Shown here in pieces: positions 25,241-34,081 of a stretch of 64,000 bases of DNA. Location of the stretch: positions 868,001-932,000 of the forward strand of contig NZ_CP034539.1 of assembly GCF_003963535.1 (NCBI RefSeq), written 5' to 3'. The stretch comes from Streptomyces cyaneochromogenes (GTDB taxonomy: Bacteria > Actinomycetota > Actinomycetes > Streptomycetales > Streptomycetaceae). The notes below the pieces were generated by a model, which saw only the letters and a list, made by a program, of their open reading frames with translations, had not been told where the DNA came from and did no database searches. The position numbers and the translations under genes were made by a program. The first letter of the stretch is position 1. Every line of letters starts with the position of its first letter.

Positions 25241-28200
25241 CGGCCGGACGGGAGTCGGTAGGCGGCGATGCCGTCCGCGAAGCCCAGGTACTCGACTCCC
25301 TCGACCCGGGAGAGGGGGGTGCGGCCCTCGCGGACCGTCGACGGGTCGGCGGTGGGGATGCTCAGGGTCGCGGTCGTGTTCGCGGGTACCACGGCCCGGT
25401 AGGTCAGCTTCCGGTCGTCCGTCTGCCACTTGCTGACGATCTCGCCGTACGGCGAGAGATGCGAGCCGGCCACCCGCGTGACCTTGCCGGTCGGGTCGAG
25501 GTGGGGCCTGAGGAAGAAGTGCCGGAAGCCCGGGTGTTCCGGGTCCTTGGCGATGCCGGCCATGCCCTCGTACATCCACTCCATGATCGCGCCGTAGGAG
25601 TAGTGGTTGAACGAGTTCATGTCGACCGGGCCGAAGCCGTCCTCCTTCGAGTACGAGTTCCACCGCTCCCAGATGGTGGTGGCGCCGTTGCGTACCGAGT
25701 ACAGCCAGGACGGCATGGCGTCCTGGTGGAGCAGCCTGTACGCCAGGTCGGCGCGGCCCTCGTCGGTGAGCACCGGGGCGAGGACGTTCACGCCGAGGAA
25801 GCCGACGGAGAGGGTGTTCTCGGCGTACTTCACGCGGGTGCTGTCGGGGTGGGCCTGCTTGTAGGCCTCGTCGTTGCCGATGTTCTCGGCGAGTGACAGC
25901 ACGAGCCGGCGGCGCTGGGCCTCGGTGTCGTAGAGGCCGAGCTTGAGGACCCAGAGCAGGGCGGTCTGGCTGTTGTCCTCGGGCTTGCCGCCGGTCCACG
26001 GCGGTGCCTCGCCCAGGCTGGAGCGGACCGTGACCTCGCCCGTGGCGGGGTCGGTGACGAGGTACTTGGCGACGAAGGCGCGCTTGATGCGGGAGAAGAG
26101 CTCGTCGTAGTCGCGGGCCTCGTCTTCGCGGCCGGTGGCGCGGGCCATGCCGGCCATGAGGCGGGTGCTGTAGCCGTAGTAGGCGTCGCTGATGAGCTGG
26201 GTGCTGGTGACCTGGAACGCCAGCCAGTCGCCGAAGATCGCGCCCTGTCCGGCGTAGCTGTCGCCGGTGCGCCGGCGTATCCAGTCCAGGTACTTCTTCA
26301 TCGCGGCCCAGCTGCGGTCGATGATCGTGGTGTCGCCGGACATCTGCCACACCGTCCACGGCACGACCACGCCGCAGTCGGCCCAACCGCTCGCCGGAAC
26401 CGGCTGGTTGTAGCGGGAGCCGGGGGCCACCCAGGTGAACTGGGCGCCGTCCTGTCCGTATGTCTTCTGTGAATCGATCAGCATGTCCTCGAAGTGGCTG
26501 AGGAAATTGACCGTATCGGCGTTGTAGAGGCCGGTGTTGCAGAACAGCTGGGTGTCGCCCGTCCAGCCGAGGCGTTCGTCGCGCTGGGGGCAGTCGGTGG
26601 GGGCCCAGAGATAGTTGCCGCGCTGGCCCCAACGGACGTTGCTGATCAGCTGGTTGATGTCGGCGTCGTCCGTGGTGATCGTGCCGATGTCGCGGAGGGC
26701 GGAGGTGGCGACCCTGCCGGTGAACCCGGTGAGGGTGACGGTGTCGGTCGCGGTGGCGGAGACGTAGCGGAAGCCGTAGAAGGTCAGCGAGTCCTCGTGG
26801 GTCTCGCCGTCGGGGTCGCCCCTGAGGATGTAGGTGCTGGTGGCCTTGGCGGCGCGGAGGTTGGCGCGGTAGACCGAGCCGACGGGGCCGTCGGCGCCCG
26901 CGCTGGCGTCGTTGAGCATCTCGCCGGGCTTGAAGGTGACTTGGGCGCCCGCCGGGCCGCGCAGCGTGTAGCGGGGAACGCCGACCATGTTCTGGCCGAG
27001 GTCGATCACGGCGGTGTCACCGGGGCGCAGGGTCACGGCGGCGGTGGCCGCGGCGGCCGGGTCGGTGACCGTGCGGGCGGTGTCGACGACGATGCGACCC
27101 TTGTCGTTGGGGCTGCCCTCCTGGCCGCTCACGCCGGTGTAGACGGTGAGGGAGTGCGGCTTGCGGTCCCAGTCCGGCACCAGTCGGGCGCTCTCACCGG
27201 GGTGGGCGACCAGCTTCGCGTCGGGGAACCTGGAGGTGTGGTCGTGTGTGGTCACGCCCGCCCAGGCTGACGTGTCGAAGCCGTTCGCCGTCCAGCCCGG
27301 GAGTTCCGCGCGGGCGTCGTAGGTCTGCCCGTCGTAGATGTCGTCGGCGCGGTAGGGGCCGGTGTCGGTGGCCTTCCACTCGTCGCCGGGTGCGGTGACG
27401 ATCGTCTGCTCGGATCCGTCGGCGTACCGGACGAGGAGCTTGGCCTTGAGGGCCAGGCGGTTGCCGTCGGCGGAGTAGTAGGTGCTGTTGTCGGAGACAC
27501 GGCCGTTGTACCAGCCGTTGCCGAGTACGGCGGCCATGGTGACCTGGTCTTGGTGCCGCTCCCCCGCGACCAGGTCCGTGACGTCGTAGGTGAAGTAGTC
27601 GACGGTGCTGTCGTAGTTGGTCCAGCCCGGCGTGAGCAGCTCGTGGGTGGCCGCGTCGCCCTGCGGGACCGTGACCCGGTGGCCGTTGATGTGGGCCTCG
27701 TACACGCCGAGGGCGGAGATGTAGAGCCGGGCGTCGCGCACTCGGCGTCCCGTCAGCCGGGTCTGCCGGCGCAGCAGCGGGGCGCCGGGGGTGTTGGGCC
27801 GCTTGCCGGCCATGGCGATCCACTGGGCGCCGTCCCAGCCGGTGACGCCGTCGGTGGAGAGGAGGCCGGTCTCGAAGTGGGCGGTCGCGGCGGCGGGGAC
27901 GGGGCGGCCGGTCTCGTCCCAGGCCGTCACCGTCCAGTGGTAACGGGTGGACGCTTCGAGGGCGGGGCCCTTGTAGCGCAGGGCGATCGAGTCCGGTGAA
28001 GTGACGCGGCCGCTGTTCCAGACGTCCGCCCGGGAGGGCGTCAGGCGGTCGGGTGCGGTGGCGACGAGGATCCGGTACGCCGACTGGCGGCGGCCGCGTA
28101 CCGAGGACGCCATGCGCCAGCCGAACCTCGGGTGAGCGGCGTCCACGCCAAGGGGGTTCGTTCTGTGCTCGACCGTCAGGCCCTCGACGGCGGTGCGGTG

Positions 28201-28338
28201 CGGGGCCGGTGCCGCCGAGGTGGGCCCGCCGCCCGCGATCCCGGCCGCCATGGCCAGGGGCGCGACGCCCAGTGCCGTGGTGAGCACCGTCCTGCGAGGC
28301 ACCCCGTCGCCCTTCGTGCTGTCGACTCCGTCATTCAT
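25213..28338 (-). CDS. Tat-exported alpha-L-rhamnosidase, GH78
   Basis: A 1041-aa secreted enzyme with a twin-arginine signal (VPRRTVLTT, then an Ala/Gly-rich core ending near residue 43). Order: N-terminal beta domains (NPLGVDAAHPRFGWRM is the GH78 start hallmark), then the rhamnosidase catalytic (alpha/alpha)6 domain with CPQRDERLGWTGD near 580-595 containing the catalytic Glu, and a C-terminal beta domain. It should release terminal alpha-L-rhamnose outside the cell. It is convergent with lutC and has a LacI-type operator upstream, tying it to the rhamnose regulon. Confidence 0.93.
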   Translation of the reverse strand: MNDGVDSTKGDGVPRRTVLTTALGVAPLAMAAGIAGGGPTSAAPAPHRTAVEGLTVEHRTNPLGVDAAHPRFGWRMASSVRGRRQSAYRILVATAPDRLTPSRADVWNSGRVTSPDSIALRYKGPALEASTRYHWTVTAWDETGRPVPAAATAHFETGLLSTDGVTGWDGAQWIAMAGKRPNTPGAPLLRRQTRLTGRRVRDARLYISALGVYEAHINGHRVTVPQGDAATHELLTPGWTNYDSTVDYFTYDVTDLVAGERHQDQVTMAAVLGNGWYNGRVSDNSTYYSADGNRLALKAKLLVRYADGSEQTIVTAPGDEWKATDTGPYRADDIYDGQTYDARAELPGWTANGFDTSAWAGVTTHDHTSRFPDAKLVAHPGESARLVPDWDRKPHSLTVYTGVSGQEGSPNDKGRIVVDTARTVTDPAAAATAAVTLRPGDTAVIDLGQNMVGVPRYTLRGPAGAQVTFKPGEMLNDASAGADGPVGSVYRANLRAAKATSTYILRGDPDGETHEDSLTFYGFRYVSATATDTVTLTGFTGRVATSALRDIGTITTDDADINQLISNVRWGQRGNYLWAPTDCPQRDERLGWTGDTQLFCNTGLYNADTVNFLSHFEDMLIDSQKTYGQDGAQFTWVAPGSRYNQPVPASGWADCGVVVPWTVWQMSGDTTIIDRSWAAMKKYLDWIRRRTGDSYAGQGAIFGDWLAFQVTSTQLISDAYYGYSTRLMAGMARATGREDEARDYDELFSRIKRAFVAKYLVTDPATGEVTVRSSLGEAPPWTGGKPEDNSQTALLWVLKLGLYDTEAQRRRLVLSLAENIGNDEAYKQAHPDSTRVKYAENTLSVGFLGVNVLAPVLTDEGRADLAYRLLHQDAMPSWLYSVRNGATTIWERWNSYSKEDGFGPVDMNSFNHYSYGAIMEWMYEGMAGIAKDPEHPGFRHFFLRPHLDPTGKVTRVAGSHLSPYGEIVSKWQTDDRKLTYRAVVPANTTATLSIPTADPSTVREGRTPLSRVEGVEYLGFADGIAAYRLPSGRYEVTSALD

Positions 28339-28366
28339 GCCGTAGTCCCTTTCGGCTGTTCGGAGT

Positions 28367-28378
28367 TGGAACGATTCA
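28367..28378. promoter_or_regulatory. LacI-type operator upstream of the GH78 gene
   Basis: TGGAACGATTCA has a central CG and differs by one base from TGAAACGATTCA, the complement of the rhaI operator. It lies 29 nt before the GH78 ATG. Confidence 0.6.
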
Positions 28379-28495
28379 GCTCGGACGACGGTTGAAGCTA
28401 GTGGCAGAAGTGAAAGGTGTCCATGGTTCGATCAGGACGAATACACTGCAGAATTCAACAGAACTCACCAGCAACAGAGGAGTAGTTGGGGAGGG

Positions 28496-28509
28496 TTGAA
28501 ACAGTTCAA
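28496..28509. promoter_or_regulatory. TTGAA-ACAG-TTCAA inverted repeat
   Basis: Perfect 5-bp arms separated by 4 nt, in the gap between the GH78 start and the 3' end of the next leftward gene. Half-site similarity to the rha operators (TGAA/TTCA) suggests a second, weaker binding site. A processing signal is an alternative. Confidence 0.35.
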
Positions 28510-28517
28510 AAACGGAG

Positions 28518-29447
28518 TCAGGCGTTCTTACCCGGCCGCCTCGTCGAGTCACGGCTCAGGATGCCGAAGGCCCACCGCTCGTTGAAGCCCGCCACGAAGC
28601 CGATGGCGCACCAGAAACCCCAGAACTCGGTGCCCGCGGCGGCCGATCCCGGGCTCCCCGGCGTCGGGCAGATCTCGGCCGTGGTGGCGGGCGGCTCGAA
28701 GACGGTCACGATGCCGCCGCTGAGCAGGAAGTAGACGGCGAGGGCGAGGATCCAGCCGACGAACACCCGGTACACGCCCTCGTGGCGCATGCTGCGGGCC
28801 ATCTGCCCGGGGACCACGATGCCCTCCCGGCCGTTGGACTGCCGGCGCGCCAGTTGGTCCGCGCTCCCGCGCAGCCGTACCAGCACGCTGAGCACGGCAC
28901 CGAACGCGCCGACGCCGCCGCACACGAACGCGCCCAGCAGGCTCCAGCGGTTGGTGCAGTTCAACGCCACGCCGAGAGCCCCGAGCAGGTCGACGCCCCA
29001 GAGCAGCGGTACGGCGAGCAGGGCCAGACTGGCGGCCGAGCCCATGGCGAGACCGATGTTGAGGCCCCGGCTGACGGCGGTCGCACTGTCCTGCGCCAGC
29101 CTTCCCCTCAAGTCGGCGATCTCCTGGTCGAGATACTCGGCCAGATGCTCGTTCGGCTTGGCGTCGCCGAGCCGTGGGTCGCTCAGCGCGTTGCCGAGCA
29201 CCCGCACCACGGTGACCCGCGCCGACACCCTCGTCCGGCGCTCGAAGGCGCGCTGCGAAGCGCTGTAGAGGAGCTGTAACTGCAGCTGCTGTTCAGGATA
29301 GAGATCACCGAACTGCACATAGACCGAATGAAAACCGCCCGGCACGACGTCCGCCAGCCCGTCGGGCCACAACTCGGTGTCCGCGCCCTGGACCGACTCC
29401 CGCACACCCCGCTGCCACGCATGGCGGCGTCCCCCGTTGTCCGTCAT
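28518..29447 (-). CDS. Uncharacterised membrane protein
   Basis: A 309-aa protein with an N-terminal soluble part (PEQQLQLQLLYSASQRAFERR; heptad-like) to about residue 115, then hydrophobic segments near 127-147, 157-180 and 238-262, with a last one near 275-295. I do not recognise the family. The ATG at 29447 lacks a strong SD, and an in-frame upstream ATG at 29492 is possible. It is separated by 127 nt from the next leftward gene. Confidence 0.65.
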   Translation of the reverse strand: MTDNGGRRHAWQRGVRESVQGADTELWPDGLADVVPGGFHSVYVQFGDLYPEQQLQLQLLYSASQRAFERRTRVSARVTVVRVLGNALSDPRLGDAKPNEHLAEYLDQEIADLRGRLAQDSATAVSRGLNIGLAMGSAASLALLAVPLLWGVDLLGALGVALNCTNRWSLLGAFVCGGVGAFGAVLSVLVRLRGSADQLARRQSNGREGIVVPGQMARSMRHEGVYRVFVGWILALAVYFLLSGGIVTVFEPPATTAEICPTPGSPGSAAAGTEFWGFWCAIGFVAGFNERWAFGILSRDSTRRPGKNA

Positions 29448-29574
29448 GAGCAAGCTGTATCGCCGTGGGAGCCCTGCGGGGAAGCCTCCCACGGCACCAG
29501 TACGGTCACCGATTTCACGGAGCGGTGACGTCCGACCCGGCCTCCCGAGATCCAGCGCTCCAGCCCTGCACCCC

Positions 29575-30165
29575 TCAGGAGTAGACGATCGGGCAGCCGC
29601 GCCGTATCGAGTGCTGGGCGGCGCGCAGATACACCGCCACGTAGAAGGCCGTATCGAGGTCGTCTCCCCACCGCCCCGGCCGGGCCGCCGCGGTCCGCTT
29701 CGCCTGTCCGTCCAGGAACCACGAGGTCAGCTCCAGGTTGTCCGACGTCGCCGGTAGCGCGTCGGACGGCAGCTCGACGGCCTCGGCCAGCCGCTCCGCG
29801 AGGGCGAGGATCTGCGGGGCGCCGGCGATGGTCGTCGTCAGGTCGTGGGCGGACTCGACGGGCAGCTCGATCTCCTCGTCGAGCGACACCGGTACGAGCA
29901 CCGTCCAGCCGCAGAGCATTTCCTCCTCCTCCCGCGACAGATGCGCCCGGCACAGCGCGGTGAAGCCGTCCATGGGCGGGACGAGTTTCTCCTCGAAGGC
30001 CGTCCCGGACCCGGGAGCGAACGACGCCTCCTCGGGAACGCTCGCGTACGGCGGCAACCCGCGCCGCCCCAACTCCTCGTTCAGCCCGGCGGCGACGTCC
30101 CCCCGTCCGTCCTCCTCCTCGCCGAACCACTCCTGCGCCCCGACGCTCACCAGATAGATCCCCAT
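29575..30165 (-). CDS. Uncharacterised acidic cytoplasmic protein
   Basis: A 196-aa protein starting MGIYLVSVGAQEWFGEEEDG, rich in Glu/Asp and with no signal or membrane segment. No motif is recognised; similar short GIYLVS-beginning proteins appear in Streptomyces as conserved hypotheticals. It is divergent from the ABC/FtsX pair with a 176-nt gap. Confidence 0.65.
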   Translation of the reverse strand: MGIYLVSVGAQEWFGEEEDGRGDVAAGLNEELGRRGLPPYASVPEEASFAPGSGTAFEEKLVPPMDGFTALCRAHLSREEEEMLCGWTVLVPVSLDEEIELPVESAHDLTTTIAGAPQILALAERLAEAVELPSDALPATSDNLELTSWFLDGQAKRTAAARPGRWGDDLDTAFYVAVYLRAAQHSIRRGCPIVYS

Positions 30166-30341
30166 GCCCGCAACGTACCGCCCACCACGGACATCGCCCC
30201 GGGTCACCGGCTACCGACCCCCCGTCCATGGTGTCGCTGAGTACACCCGGCAATACGGGTTCTGCGCCCAATGTGGCCGAGCCGCCGGCTCCGTAGCTTC
30301 GTCGGCAGGGCACAGGGAGTGCCGGACGGGGAGTGATGACG

Positions 30342-31127
30342 ATGTTTCGCGCAGGCTCGCGACGTACGCACGACAAGGGACCCGCCGCCGAAGCGCTCCG
30401 GCTGGTCAAGGTCACCAAGACCTATGGTTCGCACGACAGCGCCGTGACCGCTCTGGACGGGGTCACCCTCGGTCTCGGGCGGGGCACCTTCACCGCGGTG
30501 ATGGGGCCCTCGGGTTCCGGCAAGACCACGCTGCTGCACTGCGCGGCCGGTCTCGACCGGCCCGACAGCGGCATCGTGCGCGTGGACGGCACCGAGCTTA
30601 CTGGGGGCGGCGAGGCGGAGCTGACGAAGTTCCGGCGCGGCCGGATCGGTTTCGTGTTCCAGCAGTACAACCTGCTGGAAACACTGACCGTCGCCCAGAA
30701 CACGGTGCTGCCGCTCAAACTCGCCGGGCAGCGCGTCGACCGGCAGCGGGCGAAGGAGGTCCTGGCCTCCGTGGGCCTCGGCGACCGGCTCGGGCACCGC
30801 CCCGACCAGTTGTCCGGCGGTCAGCGGCAGCGGGTGGCCATCGCCCGCGCCCTGGTCACCGAGCCCCGGGTGATCTTCGCGGACGAGCCGACGGGCGCCC
30901 TGGACACGCGCAGTGCGCGCGAGGTGCTGCGGTTGCTCCAGCAGGCGGTGCGTGTGCACGGCCGGACGCTGGTCATGGTGACCCACGACCCGGTGGCCGC
31001 CTCCTACGCCGACTCGGTGCTGTTCCTGGCCGACGGCCGTTTGGCGGGCCGGCTGGACGCGCCGACCCCGGACGCGGTGGCCGAACGCCTCGCGCACCTG
31101 GGCGACAACGTGGCGATGGGGGTGTGA
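30342..31127 (+). CDS. MacB/LolD-type ABC transporter ATPase
   Basis: A 261-aa ATPase with Walker A GPSGSGKT (55-62), Q-loop [16 protein letters not shown], signature [15 protein letters not shown] and Walker [16 protein letters not shown]. This pattern belongs to the exporter/mechanotransmission group that pairs with FtsX-like permeases. The ATG at 30342 is chosen because GGGGAG is 8 nt upstream; GTG/ATG codons at 30333 and 30336 are too close. It precedes its permease by 3 nt. Confidence 0.9.
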   Translation: MFRAGSRRTHDKGPAAEALRLVKVTKTYGSHDSAVTALDGVTLGLGRGTFTAVMGPSGSGKTTLLHCAAGLDRPDSGIVRVDGTELTGGGEAELTKFRRGRIGFVFQQYNLLETLTVAQNTVLPLKLAGQRVDRQRAKEVLASVGLGDRLGHRPDQLSGGQRQRVAIARALVTEPRVIFADEPTGALDTRSAREVLRLLQQAVRVHGRTLVMVTHDPVAASYADSVLFLADGRLAGRLDAPTPDAVAERLAHLGDNVAMGV

Positions 31128-31130
31128 GCG

Positions 31131-32441
31131 ATGTTCATGCTGGCCATGCGGTCGATTCGGCACCGCCCCGGACGGTTCCTCGCCACCTTGCTGTGCGCGT
31201 TCCTGGGCGCGGCGATCATCATGACGTTCAACTCGATGCACGACACGGCCGCTCAGGACGGTGTCGACTCGACCAGCTCGGAAACGCTGTCCACGGCCGC
31301 GGGCGTCGTCGGAGGCTACGGCACCCTGCTGGTCTTCTTCGCCGTCGCCTCGGCCCTGACCGTCAACGTCCGTCAGCGCACCGCCGAGTTGACGCTGCTG
31401 CGCTGCTCGGGGGCGACTCCGGCGCAGCTGAAGCGGATGGTCGTGGGCGAGGCGGTGGTCGTGGGCCTGGTGGGCGCGGTCCTGGCGATCGGTCCGGCGA
31501 TGCTGGGCGGCCGGGCGCTGTTGGAGGTGTTCCAGGACAGCGGCCAGGTCGCGGGGTCCGTCGACCACTCCTTCGGCCCGATCGCGCTCATGACGGGCAT
31601 CGACATCACGCTGCTCGCGTCGGCGGGCGCCGCCTTCCTCGCCGTACGGCGCGCGACCCGCGGGCACGAGAAGCGGGGCGGGGCACGAAGGTTCCTCGCG
31701 TACGCCGCGCTGGTCGCCGGTGCGGTGTCGGCGTCGTCCACCTTCGTGTTCTCAGCGACGGACGCTGCTCTGATGGCGCCGCCCGCCTACGGGGCGATCC
31801 TGCTGTCGGTGGGGTTCGCGCTGATGGCACCGCGGCTGCTGGAAGGCGTGCTGGACCGGCTGCGGTTGAGTGGGGCGAGCGGCTGGCTGGCCGTACGGAA
31901 TCTGCGGGAGCGGGCGGGGCAGCCGGCCGGGATCCTGATGTCGCTGATCCTGTTCACGGCGGTGGCCACGGCCACGCTCACCATGCAGGCGGTGGAGAGC
32001 GACGCCGTCGAGGCCTCGGGTCTGACGAAGTCGGTCGACGCCAAGAACCTGGAGACGCTCAACTTCACGGTCGTCGGCATCATCGTGGTGTTCGTCTGCG
32101 TGATGCTGGTCAACTCGCTCTACGCGGCGACGAGTTACCGGGGCCGGGAGTTCGGACAGCAGCGCCTGGCCGGGGCGACCCCGGGTCAGGTGCTCGGGGC
32201 GGTCGGCACCGAGACGGCGATCCTCACCGTCACCGGAGTCCTGTTCGGGGTGCTCGCCGCGCTGGCCGGGATCGTCCCGTTCACCGTGGTCCGCAGCGAC
32301 GGGGTGCTGCCGGGTGCGGTCTACGGCATCGGAGCCGCCGTCGTCGCGATCGGGGCAGCGGTGACGTTGGGGACGAGCCTGGTCACGGCCCGGCGCGTGC
32401 TGCGCACTCCGGCGGTCGGGGCGGTCGCGGTGGCCTCGTGA
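31131..32441 (+). CDS. FtsX-like ABC permease
   Basis: A 436-aa membrane protein with an N-terminal membrane segment, two FtsX-like blocks (about 55-175 with RQRTAELTLLRCSGATPAQLKRM and 255-436 with GREFGQQRLAGATPGQVLG) and a repeated architecture typical of these permeases. It partners the ATPase immediately upstream. Substrate unknown; in Streptomyces such pairs export antimicrobial peptides or act in cell-wall stress. No two-component system sits beside it. Confidence 0.87.
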   Translation: MFMLAMRSIRHRPGRFLATLLCAFLGAAIIMTFNSMHDTAAQDGVDSTSSETLSTAAGVVGGYGTLLVFFAVASALTVNVRQRTAELTLLRCSGATPAQLKRMVVGEAVVVGLVGAVLAIGPAMLGGRALLEVFQDSGQVAGSVDHSFGPIALMTGIDITLLASAGAAFLAVRRATRGHEKRGGARRFLAYAALVAGAVSASSTFVFSATDAALMAPPAYGAILLSVGFALMAPRLLEGVLDRLRLSGASGWLAVRNLRERAGQPAGILMSLILFTAVATATLTMQAVESDAVEASGLTKSVDAKNLETLNFTVVGIIVVFVCVMLVNSLYAATSYRGREFGQQRLAGATPGQVLGAVGTETAILTVTGVLFGVLAALAGIVPFTVVRSDGVLPGAVYGIGAAVVAIGAAVTLGTSLVTARRVLRTPAVGAVAVAS

Positions 32442-32481
32442 CCACAGGTGGGGCGAGGGGCGGTCACCGCGGTGGCCGCCT

Positions 32482-32544
32482 CTTCCCGTGTGGCTCATTC
32501 AGTTCCCGTATCAGCTCATTCGGGTTCCCGTGTCAGCTCATTCC
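32482..32544. repeat. Three imperfect tandem copies of a 20-22 bp unit at the tetR 3' end
   Basis: TTCCCGT-CTCATTC is repeated at 32483, 32503 and 32525 (unit spacing 20 and 22 bp). The third copy includes the tetR stop codon, so the duplications extend outwards from the gene end. Likely replication slippage. Confidence 0.55.
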
Positions 32545-33102
32545 GGCCGCGTCCAGCAGCGCCGTCGCCGTCGGCACCGCCAGCCCGTCCAGCGTCTCGA
32601 TCCCGGCCCCCGCTCGCGCGCTGGCCCCGTCGAAGACCAGCATCAGCTGGCGGGCGAGCAGCTGCGGATCCCGCGCCCCGCCCTCCGCGGCCCGCTCACG
32701 GAAGACACCTTGCAGCCGCTCCTTCGCGACGCGGGCGACCACACTCGCCGGGTGCTGCGGATCCTTCAGCTCGACCAGCGCGGCGAGATACGGGCAGCCC
32801 TGGTAGGCGGGTTCGGTGGACGCCTTCTCCAGCCGTTCGAAGACATGCAGGATCCGCTCGCGGGGCGTGCCGGCGTCCTGCGCGCCGGACGCCAGCCGGG
32901 CTTCGTAGGCCGGCAGCCGTCGCTCCAGGCTCGCCGCGAGGACCTCGTCCTTGCTCGCGAAGAGCTGGTACATGGACCGCTTCGAGACCCCGGCCGTCCG
33001 GCACAGCGCCTCGACGCCGATGGAGACACCCTCTCGGTAGAAGAGTTCGGCCGCCGCGTCGAGGAGACGGTCCCTGGTGGACGCCTTGTCTGTTGTGGCC
33101 AT
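32533..33102 (-). CDS. TetR-family regulator
   Basis: A 189-aa repressor with the N-terminal HTH RDRLLDAAAELFYREGVS, then ALCRTAGVSKRSMYQLFASKDE (near 28-55). The C-terminal domain is variable and has a Cys in YQGCPYLAAL. The ATG at 33102 is chosen because the HTH starts at a normal distance; a longer frame to 33231 would run through the operator. GGAAACCGATCGGTATAT lies 31 nt upstream and nearly the same palindrome flanks the 35448/36332 genes, so this protein probably represses itself and those two oxidoreductases. Confidence 0.87.
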   Translation of the reverse strand: MATTDKASTRDRLLDAAAELFYREGVSIGVEALCRTAGVSKRSMYQLFASKDEVLAASLERRLPAYEARLASGAQDAGTPRERILHVFERLEKASTEPAYQGCPYLAALVELKDPQHPASVVARVAKERLQGVFRERAAEGGARDPQLLARQLMLVFDGASARAGAGIETLDGLAVPTATALLDAAGMS

Positions 33103-33133
33103 GCACGCGAGGTTACCTCGCCGGCAAGCGGGA

Positions 33134-33151
33134 GGAAACCGATCGGTATAT
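33134..33151. promoter_or_regulatory. TetR operator copy 1 (autoregulatory)
   Basis: GGAAACCGATCGGTATAT matches the perfect palindrome at 36181 in its left arm and centre. It lies just upstream of the tetR ATG at 33102 and also upstream of the MoxR gene. Confidence 0.6.
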
Positions 33152-33223
33152 CGCCTTCCGGTCGACCGGCCGCTCGTGACATCATCGCTGAACAAGCGCT
33201 TAGACATTGAGCTGGAGGCCCCG

Positions 33224-34081
33224 TTGTTCACATCCGTCGACGACGTCTCCGCACGTCTGGCCGAGACCGGCTACCTCGCCTCGCCCGCCGTGGCCACCAC
33301 CGTCTTCCTCGCCGACCGCCTCGGCAAGCCGCTCCTGGTGGAGGGCCCGGCCGGGGTCGGCAAGACCGAGCTGGCCAAGGCCGTAGCCGAGGTCGCCGGG
33401 GCGCGGCTCGTCCGGCTGCAGTGCTACGAGGGGGTCGACGAGTCCCGCGCGCTGTACGAGTGGAACCACGCCAAGCAGCTCCTGCGCATCAGCGCGGGCC
33501 GCGACGAGTCCTGGGACGAGACGCGCACGGACATCTTCAGCGAGGAGTTCCTGCTCACCCGGCCGCTGCTGACGGCCATCCGGGGCGACGACCCCAAGGT
33601 GCTGCTGATCGACGAGACCGACAAGGCGGACGTCGAGGTGGAGGGCCTGCTGCTGGAGGTGCTCAGCGACTTCCAGGTCACGGTCCCCGAGCTGGGCACC
33701 ATCACCGCGACGCGCCGCCCGTTCGTCGTGCTCACCTCCAACGCGAGCCGCGAACTGTCCGAGGCGCTGCGCCGCCGCTGCCTGTTCCTCCACATCGGCT
33801 TCCCGGAGGAGGAGCTGGAGCGCCGGATCGTACGCCTGAAGGTGCCGGGGCTCGACGAGACGCTGGCCCGTTCGGTCGTCCGGGTCGTGGGCGCGCTGCG
33901 GGCGATGGACCTGCGCAAGGTGCCGTCGGTCGCGGAGACCATCGACTGGGCCCGCACGCTGCTCGCGCTCGGCGCGGACACGCTGGACGAGACGGTCGTA
34001 CGGGACACCCTCGGCGCTCTCCTCAAGCACCAGGACGACGTCCTGAAAGCGACCGCCAAGCTCGACCTGGACGCCCTGTGA
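33224..34081 (+). CDS. MoxR-family AAA+ ATPase
   Basis: A 285-aa AAA+ chaperone-like ATPase with Walker A GPAGVGKT (41-48), Walker B VLLIDETDKA (near 128) and sensor-1 VLTSNASREL, plus the C-terminal lid. The TTG at 33224 is chosen as start because GGAGG lies 5 nt upstream; earlier in-frame codons would run through the divergent tetR promoter. It overlaps the VWA gene as GTGA. MoxR/VWA pairs act in protein-complex maturation or metal insertion; the client is unknown here. Confidence 0.87.
   Translation: MFTSVDDVSARLAETGYLASPAVATTVFLADRLGKPLLVEGPAGVGKTELAKAVAEVAGARLVRLQCYEGVDESRALYEWNHAKQLLRISAGRDESWDETRTDIFSEEFLLTRPLLTAIRGDDPKVLLIDETDKADVEVEGLLLEVLSDFQVTVPELGTITATRRPFVVLTSNASRELSEALRRRCLFLHIGFPEEELERRIVRLKVPGLDETLARSVVRVVGALRAMDLRKVPSVAETIDWARTLLALGADTLDETVVRDTLGALLKHQDDVLKATAKLDLDAL

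Noticed and set aside
33191-33200. AAGCGCTT palindrome near the MoxR start as an operator
   Set aside because: Eight bases in GC-rich DNA is too short to claim without a partner site; the longer TetR palindrome explains regulation better.
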